From Clostridia bacterium (GTDB lineage Bacteria > Bacillota > Clostridia > Oscillospirales > Acutalibacteraceae): a DNA stretch of 64,000 nucleotides. Below, in pieces: positions 9,173 through 17,470 of this stretch. Position numbers and translations under genes: made by a program. Below the pieces are notes generated by a model that saw nothing but the letters and a program-made list of their open reading frames with translations, was not told the DNA's origin and searched no databases. The stretch is from contig JAFSEP010000041.1 in the NCBI GenBank assembly GCA_017435665.1, forward strand, positions 53,995 to 117,994, read 5' to 3'. How positions within the stretch are numbered: the stretch's first letter is position 1; every line of letters begins with the position of its first letter.

Positions 9173-10561
9173 ATGAAGATACTCGTTATCAACGGAAGCC
9201 CCCGTGGAGATTACAGCGTTACTCTCCACACAAGCAAATACCTTGAGCTGAAATTCCCCGAGCATACCTTTGATGTGCTGAATGTGGGTATCGGCATCAA
9301 GAAGTTTGAGCGTGATTTCAGCCTCGCAGAAGAAAAAATCAATAAGGCTGACCTGCTCATTTTTTCATACCCTGTTTACACCTTCATTGCACCAAGCCAG
9401 CTCCACAGATTCATTGAGCTTCTTAAAGCATCGGATGCTGAGGTGAAGGGCAAATTCGTCACTCAGATTTCAACCTCAAAGCATTTCTATGACGTTACGG
9501 CTCACAACTATATCCGTGACAACTGCTTTGATATGGAAATGAAATATATCAAGGGCTTGTCGGCAGATATGGACGACCTTACAACGCCCAAGGGCAGAGC
9601 CGATGCAGAAAACTTCTTTAACTATGTTTTATGGTGCACAGAAAACGACAGCTACGAGCGCATACCTGAAAAAGCCGATAAGTTTGTCCCGATTAAGACA
9701 AATACAGATATAGATAACGAAATCAACCTCACAGATAAAAGAGAGATTGCCATTGTTGCCGATATCGGTGAAAACGATGATTCCCTCAAGGCTATGATTG
9801 CTCGTTTTCAGGCAGTTCTGCCCATTAAGACAAAGCTCATCAATATCCGTGAGTACCCCTTCAAGGGTGGCTGTCTCGGTTGCTTCAACTGTGCGGTTTC
9901 GGGCAAGTGCGTTTACAAGGACAACTTTGACGAGTTCCTGAGAAATGAAATTCAGGCCTGCTCATCAATCGTATACGCCTTCTCAATAAAGGATCATTCA
10001 ATGGGTGCTGTTTTCAAAACATATGATGACAGACAGTTCTGCAACGGTCACAGAACCGTTACCATGGGTATGCCTGTGGGCTATCTTATCAGCGGACCTT
10101 ACAGTAAGGAAATGAATCTGCAGATGATTGTTGAGGGAAGAAGCGAGGTTGGCGGCAACTTCCTTGCAGGTGTTGCAACTGACGAATTTGAACCCGATAA
10201 GCAGATTGACCGTCTTGCAAAAACCTTGGTTTACGCTCTTGACAACAAATACGTTCAGCCCTCAAACTTCCTTGGTGTTGGCGGTATGAAGATATTCAGA
10301 GATCTTATCTATCTTATGCAGGGTCTTATGAGAGCCGACCACAAGTTCTACAAGGCTCACGGTCAGTATGACTTCCCACAGAAGCATAAGGGCAGGCTCA
10401 TTGCTATGTATCTTGTAGGCTCACTTCTTGCAAACGAAAAGATGAAATCAAAAATGGGCAACAAAATGAACGAGGGTATGGCAATGCCTTATCAGAAGGT
10501 TCTGAAGGACACCCGAAAAGAGCTTGGAATAAAAGAAGAAAAAGAATTGGTAACAAAGTAA
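9173..10561 (+). CDS. Double flavodoxin-like NAD(P)H-dependent oxidoreductase
   Basis: 462 residues. Domain 1 (1-160) begins MKILVINGSPRG, the FMN phosphate-binding loop of NADPH-dependent FMN reductase/flavodoxin-like folds. Domain 2 (190-360) restarts with EIAIVADIGEN and carries a Cys cluster at 234, 237, 240 and 246 (CxxCxxC-x5-C, GGCLGCFNCAVSGKC), typical of iron-sulfur flavoproteins, but here inside a tandem arrangement. The C-terminal 100 residues are helical. Expected to be a cytoplasmic electron-transfer or reductase protein; substrate unknown. AAAGGAC ribosome site; follows the RsmF-like gene by 32 bases and ends at a strong terminator. Confidence 0.8.
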   Translation: MKILVINGSPRGDYSVTLHTSKYLELKFPEHTFDVLNVGIGIKKFERDFSLAEEKINKADLLIFSYPVYTFIAPSQLHRFIELLKASDAEVKGKFVTQISTSKHFYDVTAHNYIRDNCFDMEMKYIKGLSADMDDLTTPKGRADAENFFNYVLWCTENDSYERIPEKADKFVPIKTNTDIDNEINLTDKREIAIVADIGENDDSLKAMIARFQAVLPIKTKLINIREYPFKGGCLGCFNCAVSGKCVYKDNFDEFLRNEIQACSSIVYAFSIKDHSMGAVFKTYDDRQFCNGHRTVTMGMPVGYLISGPYSKEMNLQMIVEGRSEVGGNFLAGVATDEFEPDKQIDRLAKTLVYALDNKYVQPSNFLGVGGMKIFRDLIYLMQGLMRADHKFYKAHGQYDFPQKHKGRLIAMYLVGSLLANEKMKSKMGNKMNEGMAMPYQKVLKDTRKELGIKEEKELVTK

Positions 10562-10576
10562 AGCTGAATATATAGC

Positions 10577-10608
10577 AACCCACGGACTGAGATTTCAGTC
10601 CGTGGGTT
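10577..10608 (+). terminator. Intrinsic terminator
   Basis: 14-bp stem (AACCCACGGACTGA) with GATT loop, followed by TTTGTGTT, just after the oxidoreductase gene. Confidence 0.85.
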
Positions 10609-10642
10609 TGTGTTAGGGGCGATATAAATTCGTTCATCTTTA

Positions 10643-11542
10643 CTATTTTATAATAAGCTCGTTCGAATTCTCATCATCATCTTTTTGCCATGTAATACTT
10701 CCGATTTTTCCGGTAGAGGATTTGGCAAACTTTTTGTTTTGTGCAACAACCATATTTGCAACACTCTTAACATTTACGTTGATGCCAAATAAGGCTTTTA
10801 TAAGCCATATAAATAAAAACAATATTCCAACAGGTATAACTAAGTTGCTTATAAGAAGAACCGCAACTGTATCTATACATCTACTTAACCAGTTACTCAA
10901 TTTTTCCGTTATCTTATCTGTAAAACCAGTAACACTACCTGTAATTGTATTCCAAAAGCCATTGTCAGAAACACTCTCCTTAAATGAATCCCACGAATCA
11001 ATTTCGGCTTTTGCGATCTCGGTCTGCTCAATTGCTTGTTCAACAGTTATATCTAATGTATTCTCTATTACATTTCCTACAAATATACTGGAAGGAATAA
11101 GCAAGAAAATAGAAACACCGAAGGCAACTAACTTTATTGCCAAAGATTTTAATTGCTCTTTTCCTTTTAGCAGATAAACAACAGTCAGGAAACAAGCGGC
11201 TGGTATTACAACACCGAAGGTAATATACCCTGTTAAACTTACTATTATTTTCTCCATAACAATAAGACAAACAACAATAAATAAATATCCTCCTATCTCC
11301 ATTATTTGCTGAGCAACAGGAGTTGTAAAGTCGCTAGGGGCTGCTGCGAGAGCAGTTGCCGTTGCCGCTGTTATGGTCGTAAACTCCATAACATTTGTCT
11401 TTTTTTCATCTAACTCATTTATTGTCCACTGATTAAGTTTCGGACTTGAAGCTGCTGTCGAAAGCACAAACATTGAAATTAAGGCAACAACTACCAAAAC
11501 TACAATTGATATTAACCTCTTATTTGCTCTGATTTTTTCCAT
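10643..11542 (-). CDS. Hypothetical multi-pass membrane protein, 299 aa
   Basis: No family recognised. Residue 10-30 is a signal-anchor-like helix (LISIVVLVVVALISMFVLS), followed by an extracytoplasmic segment, then hydrophobic stretches near 84-102, 105-123, 132-152 and 225-248. The C-terminal tail is Lys/Asp-rich (WQKDDDENSNE). AGGAGAATTAAATTT precedes the ATG. Base composition is more AT-rich than in the flanking housekeeping genes. Divergent from the small XRE regulator, suggesting control by it. It could be an accessory membrane protein of an acquired element, but no partner genes are present. Confidence 0.7.
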   Translation of the reverse strand: MEKIRANKRLISIVVLVVVALISMFVLSTAASSPKLNQWTINELDEKKTNVMEFTTITAATATALAAAPSDFTTPVAQQIMEIGGYLFIVVCLIVMEKIIVSLTGYITFGVVIPAACFLTVVYLLKGKEQLKSLAIKLVAFGVSIFLLIPSSIFVGNVIENTLDITVEQAIEQTEIAKAEIDSWDSFKESVSDNGFWNTITGSVTGFTDKITEKLSNWLSRCIDTVAVLLISNLVIPVGILFLFIWLIKALFGINVNVKSVANMVVAQNKKFAKSSTGKIGSITWQKDDDENSNELIIK

Positions 11543-11653
11543 AAATTTAATTCTCCTTTTCTTTTAATTATCGCCCATTAATATGAATTGAAAATTTCAC
11601 GAATAAGCTATTCTTTTAATGAAAGACTATCACAAGTTGAGGTAATCGTCAAT

Positions 11654-11678
11654 ATCTCATATCGAGATTTAATATAAT
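11654..11678 (+). promoter_or_regulatory. Promoter -10 and palindromic operator of the XRE gene
   Basis: ATCTCATATCGAGAT (11654-11668) has inverted ATCTC/GAGAT arms five bases before a TATAAT (11673-11678). Placement over the core promoter suits autorepression, and it lies in the shared divergent region. Confidence 0.5.
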
Positions 11679-11697
11679 ACCTTCAGAGGTGATAGTG

Positions 11698-11907
11698 TTG
11701 CGATTAAGAGAGCTTAGAGAGGACAGAGATTTGACACAGCAGTATATTGCTGATGTGTTAAGCTGTAAGCAAAACACTTATCAGCAATACGAAAGTGGAA
11801 AACGTCAAATACCGATAGACTCATTAAAAAAACTCTGCTTATTTTACGGTGTTTCAGCCGATTATATTTTAGAATTACCCGAAAACTTAGAATATCCAAA
11901 AAGATAA
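11698..11907 (+). CDS. Small XRE-family transcriptional regulator
   Basis: 69 residues from TTG 11698, forming a single Cro/CI-type helix-turn-helix: LRELREDRDLTQQYIADVL, then YQQYESGKRQIP and LKKLCLFYGVSADYIL. AGAGGTGA (11685-11692) is correctly spaced for TTG 11698; GTG 11695 and 11689 are too close to it or overlap it. Faces the 299-aa membrane protein and probably represses one or both promoters. Confidence 0.85.
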   Translation: MRLRELREDRDLTQQYIADVLSCKQNTYQQYESGKRQIPIDSLKKLCLFYGVSADYILELPENLEYPKR

Positions 11908-11936
11908 CCTCCCGACCTGAGTAAAGTCGGGAGGTT
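11906..11936 (+). terminator. Intrinsic terminator of the XRE gene
   Basis: 11-bp stem AACCTCCCGAC/GTCGGGAGGTT with a 9-base loop; overlaps the stop codon and is followed by TTTAATT. The complement could also serve the convergent fba gene. Confidence 0.75.
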
Positions 11937-11951
11937 TAATTCTATTATATC

Positions 11952-12887
11952 TTATGCCTTGCCTTCGCAGCCGAGAACTGTTTCAATCTTGTGTGAAACA
12001 ACGCCTTCAATAGCATCTCTTGCGGGTGTGAGGTACTGTCTGGGGTCGAAGTGCTTCGGGTTTTCTGTGAAGTGCTTACGGATAGCAGCTGTCATAGCGA
12101 TACGGATGTCTGAGTCAACATTGATCTTGCAAACAGCCATTGATGCAGCTTCACGAAGCATTTCTTCGGGGATACCGATAGCATCGGGCATCTGACCGCC
12201 GAATTCGTTGATTGTCTTAACGTCATCCTGGTTAACTGAGCTTGCACCGTGAAGAACGATGGGGAAGCCGGGGAGCTTTTCTTCAACTTCCTTGAGGATG
12301 TCGAAACGGAGCTGGGGCTTCTGACCGGGCTTGAACTTGTATGCGCCGTGGCTTGTGCCGATAGCGATAGCAAGTGAGTCAACACCTGTTCTTGTAACGA
12401 AATCGTAAACCTGTTCGGGATCTGTGAACTTTGCATCTTCCTCGCTTACGTTAACGTCGTCCTCAATACCTGCAAGCTGACCGAGCTCACCTTCAACAAC
12501 ACAGCCGTGTGCGTGAGCATAGTCAACAACCTGCTTTGTAAGAGCAACGTTTTCTTCATAGGGAAGGTGTGAACCGTCGATCATAACTGATGTGAAACCG
12601 CCGTCAATGCATGACTTGCATGTTTCGAAGTCAGGGCCGTGGTCGAGGTGGAGAGCGATGGGAAGACCGGTTTCTTCAGCAGCAGCCTTTACCATTGCTA
12701 CAAGGTAACCGTGAGATGCATACTTTCTTGCACCTGCAGAAACCTGAAGGATAACGGGAGAGTTGTGCTTCTTAGCAGCTCTTGTGATACCCTGAATAAT
12801 TTCCATATTGTTTACGTTGAATGCACCGATAGCGTAGCCGCCCTTGTATGCATCCTCAAACATTTTTTTAGTTGTTACTAATGCCAT
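11952..12887 (-). CDS. fba: Fructose-1,6-bisphosphate aldolase, class II
   Basis: 311 residues. The glycolytic/gluconeogenic zinc-dependent aldolase interconverts fructose-1,6-bisphosphate with DHAP and glyceraldehyde-3-phosphate. Motifs: GAFNVNNME (21-29), ALHLDHGPDFE (catalytic Asp, zinc His), VEGELGQLAG, GTSHGAYKFKP and LHGASSV (zinc His, phosphate binding). AAAGGAGA ribosome site 9 bases upstream. Has its own consensus promoter and is monocistronic. Confidence 0.96.
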   Translation of the reverse strand: MALVTTKKMFEDAYKGGYAIGAFNVNNMEIIQGITRAAKKHNSPVILQVSAGARKYASHGYLVAMVKAAAEETGLPIALHLDHGPDFETCKSCIDGGFTSVMIDGSHLPYEENVALTKQVVDYAHAHGCVVEGELGQLAGIEDDVNVSEEDAKFTDPEQVYDFVTRTGVDSLAIAIGTSHGAYKFKPGQKPQLRFDILKEVEEKLPGFPIVLHGASSVNQDDVKTINEFGGQMPDAIGIPEEMLREAASMAVCKINVDSDIRIAMTAAIRKHFTENPKHFDPRQYLTPARDAIEGVVSHKIETVLGCEGKA

Positions 12888-12922
12888 GACAAATGTCTCC
12901 TTTGTAAATTTTTTCGCTAATT

Positions 12923-12951
12923 ATTATAGACTATTATTTCCGCTTTGTCAA
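12923..12951 (-). promoter_or_regulatory. Promoter of fba
   Basis: On the minus strand TTGACA (12951-12946), 17-base spacer, TATAAT (12928-12923): a perfect sigma-A consensus, fitting a highly expressed glycolytic gene. Confidence 0.85.
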
Positions 12952-12989
12952 TGTTTTAACGCTATTTGAAACCAAAGATAATAAATTAA

Positions 12990-13009
12990 GGGATGACTTG
13001 TGTCATCCC
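12990..13009 (-). terminator. Terminator downstream of mscL
   Basis: 8-bp stem GGGATGAC/GTCATCCC, 4-base loop, followed on the minus strand by TTAATTTATT. Confidence 0.65.
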
Positions 13010-13033
13010 CTGAATTCACTTTGAATTTTCAGC

Positions 13034-13498
13034 TTATTCTACGTCGCTTGTACAATGAGCGCACTTTGTGGCATCAATAGCAATTTCGCTCTTGCAGTAG
13101 GGGCAAACCTTTGTTGTAGGTTCTTCCTCTGTTGCTTCCTCTTCCTTCTTCTTGCCCATGTTTGCTACCTTGTTTATACCCTTAACAAGGAAGAAAATAA
13201 CAACAGCCATAATAAGGAAGTTGATAACTGCTGTGATAAAGGAGCCGTAGTTAAGTGTTGCCGCACCAGCAGCCTGAGCATCGGCGAGAGTTGCAAATTC
13301 CTGATCAGAGCCTAAAACAACAAACATGTTTGTAAAATCCATACCCTTTGTGAGTAAGCCGATGAGGGGTGTTACAAGATCTTTTACAACCGAATTGACG
13401 ATTGCCTGAAAAGCACCGCCGATAATAACACCGACTGCAAGATCAATTACGTTTCCTCTCATTATAAACTCCTTGAATTCGTTCATTATCTTTTTCAT
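13034..13498 (-). CDS. mscL: Large-conductance mechanosensitive channel MscL with C-terminal zinc ribbon
   Basis: 154 residues. The pentameric inner-membrane channel releases solutes on hypo-osmotic shock. N-terminal [23 protein letters not shown] and TM1, a loop (45-80), TM2 ([18 protein letters not shown]), then the conserved helix ([14 protein letters not shown]). Unlike E. coli MscL, it ends in a short zinc ribbon with Cys pairs at 132/135 and 146/149 (CPYC...CAHC). ATCCTCC complement gives a good ribosome site. Upstream lies a ladder of hairpins. Confidence 0.95.
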   Translation of the reverse strand: MKKIMNEFKEFIMRGNVIDLAVGVIIGGAFQAIVNSVVKDLVTPLIGLLTKGMDFTNMFVVLGSDQEFATLADAQAAGAATLNYGSFITAVINFLIMAVVIFFLVKGINKVANMGKKKEEEATEEEPTTKVCPYCKSEIAIDATKCAHCTSDVE

Positions 13499-13545
13499 AA
13501 CTAAAATCCTCCGTTAGGCAATGTCGTCAACGCCATTGCAATGAT

Positions 13546-13632
13546 ATATAACCGCAGTTATATGAAATATTGCTATCGCAATATGAAATATCGTCAAGCC
13601 GATATGATATATTTGCCTTTAAAGGCAAATAT
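13546..13632. repeat. Ladder of four back-to-back short hairpins
   Basis: Four consecutive inverted repeats: ATATAAC/GTTATAT (13546-13563), ATATTGC/GCAATAT (13567-13584), ATATCG/CGATAT (13588-13605) and ATATTTGCC/GGCAAATAT (13609-13632), joined by GAA, GAA and GAT. All stems begin with ATAT but have different inner sequences. Lies in the mscL upstream region. Confidence 0.75.
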
Positions 13633-13745
13633 TGTGGGTCTGCGACACTAATTATAAATTCAATATTTCATCCATTGTTCTGAAGTTAACGCCAGAGCTT
13701 TTTTCTTTTGCTAATTCTACCACATTTGTCGAAATCTGTAAAGCC

Positions 13746-14627
13746 TTAAATTTCGCATATTCCCGTCAGGTCAAAATCGGGTATATACGCTTCATCAGCT
13801 GATAATGCTTCCTGAGCAAATATATTTTCAAATCCGCTATCCAGAAGATAATCAAGAACCTTTGCATATTCCCTTGGGGTAATTCTTCTGTTCAGCTCCG
13901 GATAGCTTTCATTCTGTTTAATGGGTGTATACTGAGACATAAGGCTGATATATGTATCATTCGGTACATTATCCTTGAGCCAATTAATTATTTCAATACT
14001 CTGGTTTGTGTTTTTCGGAAGAATAAGGTGACGAATAACCGTACCCTTTTTCATAATTCCTTCTTCGTCGAAAACGGCATTTCCCGTCTGCCTTATCATC
14101 TCTTTTATTGCTTGTGAGGCGAAGCGAAAATAATCAGGTGCCCCTGAATACTTTTTGCTCTTTTCATCATTTATATATTTCAGGTCGGGCAGATAAATAT
14201 CGATAAGTCCCTCTAAGCGTTTAAGCGTTTCAACCTTTTCGTAGCCACCTGAATTGTACACCACGGGTACTGGAGAATTATACTCTCTCAGCACCTTCTC
14301 AAGCCTTGCGGCGTAGTGGGTAGGATTGACAAGATTTATGTTATGCACTCCGCTTTCAATAAGGGAATCGAAAATATTCATCAGCTGACTGTCGGATATT
14401 TCCTTGCCGAAGCCTTCGGTGCTTATGGAATAATTCTGACAGAATACACACCTGAGACTGCAGCCTGAGAAAAAAACCGTACCTGAGCCTTTTGTTCCGC
14501 TGATGCAGGGCTCCTCCCACATATGCTTTGCTGCCCTTGCCACAACAAAGGCCTCAGGCATACCGCATACCCCTCGGTTCACACTTCTGTCAACCTTGCA
14601 TTCTCTGGGACATATATCACAGACCAA
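13746..14627 (-). CDS. Radical SAM protein, PflX-like (COG1313 type)
   Basis: 293 residues. The radical SAM cluster motif CSLRCVFC places Cys at 56, 60 and 63 (CxxxCxxC). An N-terminal Cys group (C3, C6, C10, C21 in CDICPRECKV...GVCG) is typical of the PflX subgroup, which resembles pyruvate formate-lyase activators. The barrel continues with NLVNPTHY, VVYNSGGYE, YLPDLKY and LILPKN. No pyruvate formate-lyase is nearby, so the target is unknown. Divergent from coaX, with about 85 bases between the two starts. Confidence 0.85.
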   Translation of the reverse strand: MVCDICPRECKVDRSVNRGVCGMPEAFVVARAAKHMWEEPCISGTKGSGTVFFSGCSLRCVFCQNYSISTEGFGKEISDSQLMNIFDSLIESGVHNINLVNPTHYAARLEKVLREYNSPVPVVYNSGGYEKVETLKRLEGLIDIYLPDLKYINDEKSKKYSGAPDYFRFASQAIKEMIRQTGNAVFDEEGIMKKGTVIRHLILPKNTNQSIEIINWLKDNVPNDTYISLMSQYTPIKQNESYPELNRRITPREYAKVLDYLLDSGFENIFAQEALSADEAYIPDFDLTGICEI

Positions 14628-14713
14628 AGCCTCACCACCTGAAGAAAATTTGACTTTTCAGCCGATATATATTATACTCTAACCGCAAACTAAAAACAAG
14701 TAGGTGATTTATA

Positions 14714-15493
14714 ATGCTTCTTACCGTTGATATGGGCAACACAAATATCACTATCGGCGCTTTTGAAGAGGATGAACTTAAGTTTACTGCCAGGCTTTCA
14801 ACCATCAGGGGAAAGACCGTTGACCAGTATGCGCTCGAGTTCAATCAGGTTTTCAAGCTCAACAAAGTCAGGGCATCTGATTTTTCCGCCGGTATTCTCA
14901 GCTCGGTTGTACCTGAATTAACGGACGTCATTATGCAGACCATCGCTAATCTCACAGGAACTCCCGCTATGCTCATAGGTCCCGGAATAAAGACAGGGGT
15001 AAACATTCTTATTGATAACCCTGCTCAGCTTGGTGCAGACCTTCTGGTGGGTGCTGTTGCGGCTATTGAAAAATATCCTCTGCCCTGCCTTGTGGTAGAT
15101 CTCGGCACAGCAAGTAAAATCAGCGTTATCGGCAAGGATAACAGCTATCAGGGCGGAATGATTGCTCCCGGTGTGGGCGTATCTCTAAATGCGCTTTCAT
15201 CCTCAGCCTCACAGCTTCCCGTGGTTTCACTCTGCGCTCCGAAAAAGGCAATCGGCAAAAACACCGTTGATTGTATGCAGTCGGGCATTGTTTTCGGCAA
15301 TGCGGCTATGGTTGACGGAATGGTGCAGCGCTTTAAGGAAGAGCTTGGCGAGGTTGCTTCCGTTGTAGCAACGGGCGGTTACAGCAACAGCATTATAGAG
15401 CACTGCAAGGAAGACATCATCCACGACGATGCTTTACTTCTTTACGGACTCAAAGCTATTTACAACAAAAACAAAGACAGAATTCAGAACTAA
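14714..15493 (+). CDS. coaX: Type III pantothenate kinase
   Basis: 259 residues. ATP-dependent phosphorylation of pantothenate, first step of CoA synthesis. ASKHA fold: LTVDMGNTNITIG (phosphate loop, Asp6), GADLLVGAVAA, VDLGTASK (usual DLGTATT altered), GGMIAPGVG and VVATGGYS. AGTAGGTGAT ribosome site. Followed after 51 bases by an ECF transporter S component, making a pantothenate salvage pair. Confidence 0.95.
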   Translation: MLLTVDMGNTNITIGAFEEDELKFTARLSTIRGKTVDQYALEFNQVFKLNKVRASDFSAGILSSVVPELTDVIMQTIANLTGTPAMLIGPGIKTGVNILIDNPAQLGADLLVGAVAAIEKYPLPCLVVDLGTASKISVIGKDNSYQGGMIAPGVGVSLNALSSSASQLPVVSLCAPKKAIGKNTVDCMQSGIVFGNAAMVDGMVQRFKEELGEVASVVATGGYSNSIIEHCKEDIIHDDALLLYGLKAIYNKNKDRIQN

Positions 15494-15544
15494 ATTCATT
15501 TTCAGCGTTGCATCTTCACGAGCAACAGCAAGGAGGTTATTTTA

Positions 15545-16141
15545 GTGAACAACAAAATCAAAAACATAACGGTTTATTCCGTTCTTATCGCCATTATGGT
15601 TATTATGGCTTTCACCCCCCTGGGTTATATCCGAATCGGCACAGGCATAGAAATAACCCTGATGTCAATCCCCGTAATTGTGGGAATTGCCCTTTCGGGT
15701 ATGAAGGGTGGCCTTGTGCTCGGCGCAGTTTTCGGCATCACAAGCTTTATCCAATGCTTCGGAATGAGCGCTTTCGGTGCCACACTTCTTTCAATCAATC
15801 CCATTTTCACCGTTCTCACCTGTATGCTCCCCCGACTTCTTATGGGTCTCATCGCAGGCGGTGTAAGCGACCTGATGAACAAGAAGAAATGCAAGAAAAC
15901 TTTCACCTATGCAGTTGTGAGCGTTCTCACTCCCCTGCTCAACACAGTATTCTTCGTAACACTTCTTATGCTCCTCTTCGGTCAGAGCGAGTTTATCCTC
16001 GGTCTTCAGACACAGATGGGCACAACAGGTATCTGGGCATTCGTTATCGCTATGTTCGGTGTGAATGCAGGACTTGAAATTGCACTCTGCCTCGTGGCAG
16101 GAACTGCAATCTGCAAGGCAGTTGAAAAGGTAAAGAGATAA
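15545..16141 (+). CDS. ECF transporter S component, probably pantothenate-specific (PanT-like)
   Basis: 198 residues with about six hydrophobic helices, the size and pattern of energy-coupling-factor S components; contains ITLMSIPVIVGIALSGMKGG and a C-terminal helix. It would bind vitamin in the membrane and dock onto a shared EcfAAT module not in this window. Substrate is inferred from its position right after coaX. Start is GTG 15545, with AAGGAGG 8-10 bases upstream. Ends at a strong hairpin. Confidence 0.85.
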   Translation: MNNKIKNITVYSVLIAIMVIMAFTPLGYIRIGTGIEITLMSIPVIVGIALSGMKGGLVLGAVFGITSFIQCFGMSAFGATLLSINPIFTVLTCMLPRLLMGLIAGGVSDLMNKKKCKKTFTYAVVSVLTPLLNTVFFVTLLMLLFGQSEFILGLQTQMGTTGIWAFVIAMFGVNAGLEIALCLVAGTAICKAVEKVKR

Positions 16142-16186
16142 ACAAAACGGAATTAAATTGTTTTTAGTTTGATATAAAGAGAAACG

Positions 16187-16215
16187 CAGCCTGTATCGCC
16201 GAGCGATACAGGCTG
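16187..16215. terminator. Terminator between convergent panT-like and UDP-sugar pyrophosphorylase genes
   Basis: 13-bp perfect stem CAGCCTGTATCGC/GCGATACAGGCTG with a CGA loop. Confidence 0.75.
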
Positions 16216-16231
16216 TAAATATTATTCCGCC

Positions 16232-17458
16232 TTAAAACTCCATACCGTTGAGCTTCATAAGCTCTCTTGCACTTTCAAGTGAATCAACACCTGTCATATT
16301 CTTAATGGGTGCAAATTCCTTCTCTCTGACAACCTCGTAAGAAAGACAGCTGTCCATAAGGTGAACCATATCAAGAATGAGGGTTTCAAACTTATATCCG
16401 TTAGGCTCCTCAGGCTTCACCTTTTCTCCGTTTTCGTCAATATAGGGAACCTTCTTCTCAACAATGTGAAGGGGCATATCCTTGTTCATAAGGTCAATGA
16501 GCTTATCAAGCTTGAACATATAGTTAAGGATAACGCCGAACACGTATGCAAGCTGACCCTTTTCGTCACGAAGGTTTGCCATTTCATCTGTGATTTCATA
16601 ATACTCAACGATTGAAGGCTTGCCGTCTTCAAGACAGAGAACACCGATTTTTTCTCTGTCCGTTGCCTTCTTGACAACCTTTGCACCGATGTCTGCACCT
16701 GAAATGATTGTTGCACCCACGAAGCAGGGATCATTTATCTTCTGAAGCACGTTGTCAACAGAGAAGGCTGTCAGGTATTCGATGCCCTTTTCCTTCATTT
16801 CGTCAACAAGACCTGCTCTCATCATTGAACGGAACCAACCGCCGTTACCGTTGGGAGAAAGAGCAAGCTTTCCCTTTTCAGCCATATAAATCTTTCCGTT
16901 AAAATCAACAGCGGGAGCCATTTCCTGAATAAAGAACTTGACGTGAGCCTTATCATATCCGAAATAGTTGTGCTCCTCGAAGAAATCAACTGTATCCTTA
17001 TTGTTGATATCACTTGTCATAATATAAAGAGGTACATATGAACCGCACTTTTCCTTAACACTGAGAAGCCACTTTATGTGGGCTTCGAAGAGATAGAGTG
17101 TCTTATTCACGCCAACATTGAGAGTACCCTTGGGCTTGTCAAGACCGAGTCTTGTACCCTGACCGCCTGCAAGAAGAACAGCGGCAATCTTTTCGTCCCT
17201 AAGTGCTTCGATACCCTTTGCCTCAAACTCGGCTTTTTTGCTTTCGATCTCATCAATTTCAAGAGCACCGAGGGGCGCAAATGTACCCCTGCCTGCAAGG
17301 ACATCCTTCTTTGCGAGAATATCAAAAATGCTCCAATCAATGTTTTCAATCTGAGTAAGAAGTTCCTTTTTGCCCTCCTCTGTCAGCTCATCATAAAACT
17401 TTAAAACGTGTTCCTGTGAGTGTGCTTTAAGTAACTGTAATGCCTCATTGTAATTCAT
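16232..17458 (-). CDS. UDP-N-acetylhexosamine/UDP-sugar pyrophosphorylase, eukaryotic UDPGP type
   Basis: 408 residues. LLAGGQGTRLG (95-105, nucleotide loop) with KPKG, SPNGNGG near 205, AFSVDNVL, and EFAPIKN near the C-terminus. This set matches UAP/AGX-type pyrophosphorylases, which make UDP-GlcNAc or UDP-GalNAc from UTP and the sugar-1-phosphate, rather than bacterial GlmU or GalU. Helical N-terminal domain (1-90). Last gene of the polymer-export operon, 12 bases after the ABC permease, implying it supplies the activated sugar. Exact sugar uncertain. Confidence 0.85.
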   Translation of the reverse strand: MNYNEALQLLKAHSQEHVLKFYDELTEEGKKELLTQIENIDWSIFDILAKKDVLAGRGTFAPLGALEIDEIESKKAEFEAKGIEALRDEKIAAVLLAGGQGTRLGLDKPKGTLNVGVNKTLYLFEAHIKWLLSVKEKCGSYVPLYIMTSDINNKDTVDFFEEHNYFGYDKAHVKFFIQEMAPAVDFNGKIYMAEKGKLALSPNGNGGWFRSMMRAGLVDEMKEKGIEYLTAFSVDNVLQKINDPCFVGATIISGADIGAKVVKKATDREKIGVLCLEDGKPSIVEYYEITDEMANLRDEKGQLAYVFGVILNYMFKLDKLIDLMNKDMPLHIVEKKVPYIDENGEKVKPEEPNGYKFETLILDMVHLMDSCLSYEVVREKEFAPIKNMTGVDSLESARELMKLNGMEF

Positions 17459-17470
17459 AACCGGATCTCC

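Noticed and set aside
15508-16077. 189-codon plus-strand ORF overlapping the ECF S component
   Set aside because: Out of frame with the clear membrane protein at 15545; the product is His/Arg/Pro-rich and has no ribosome site.
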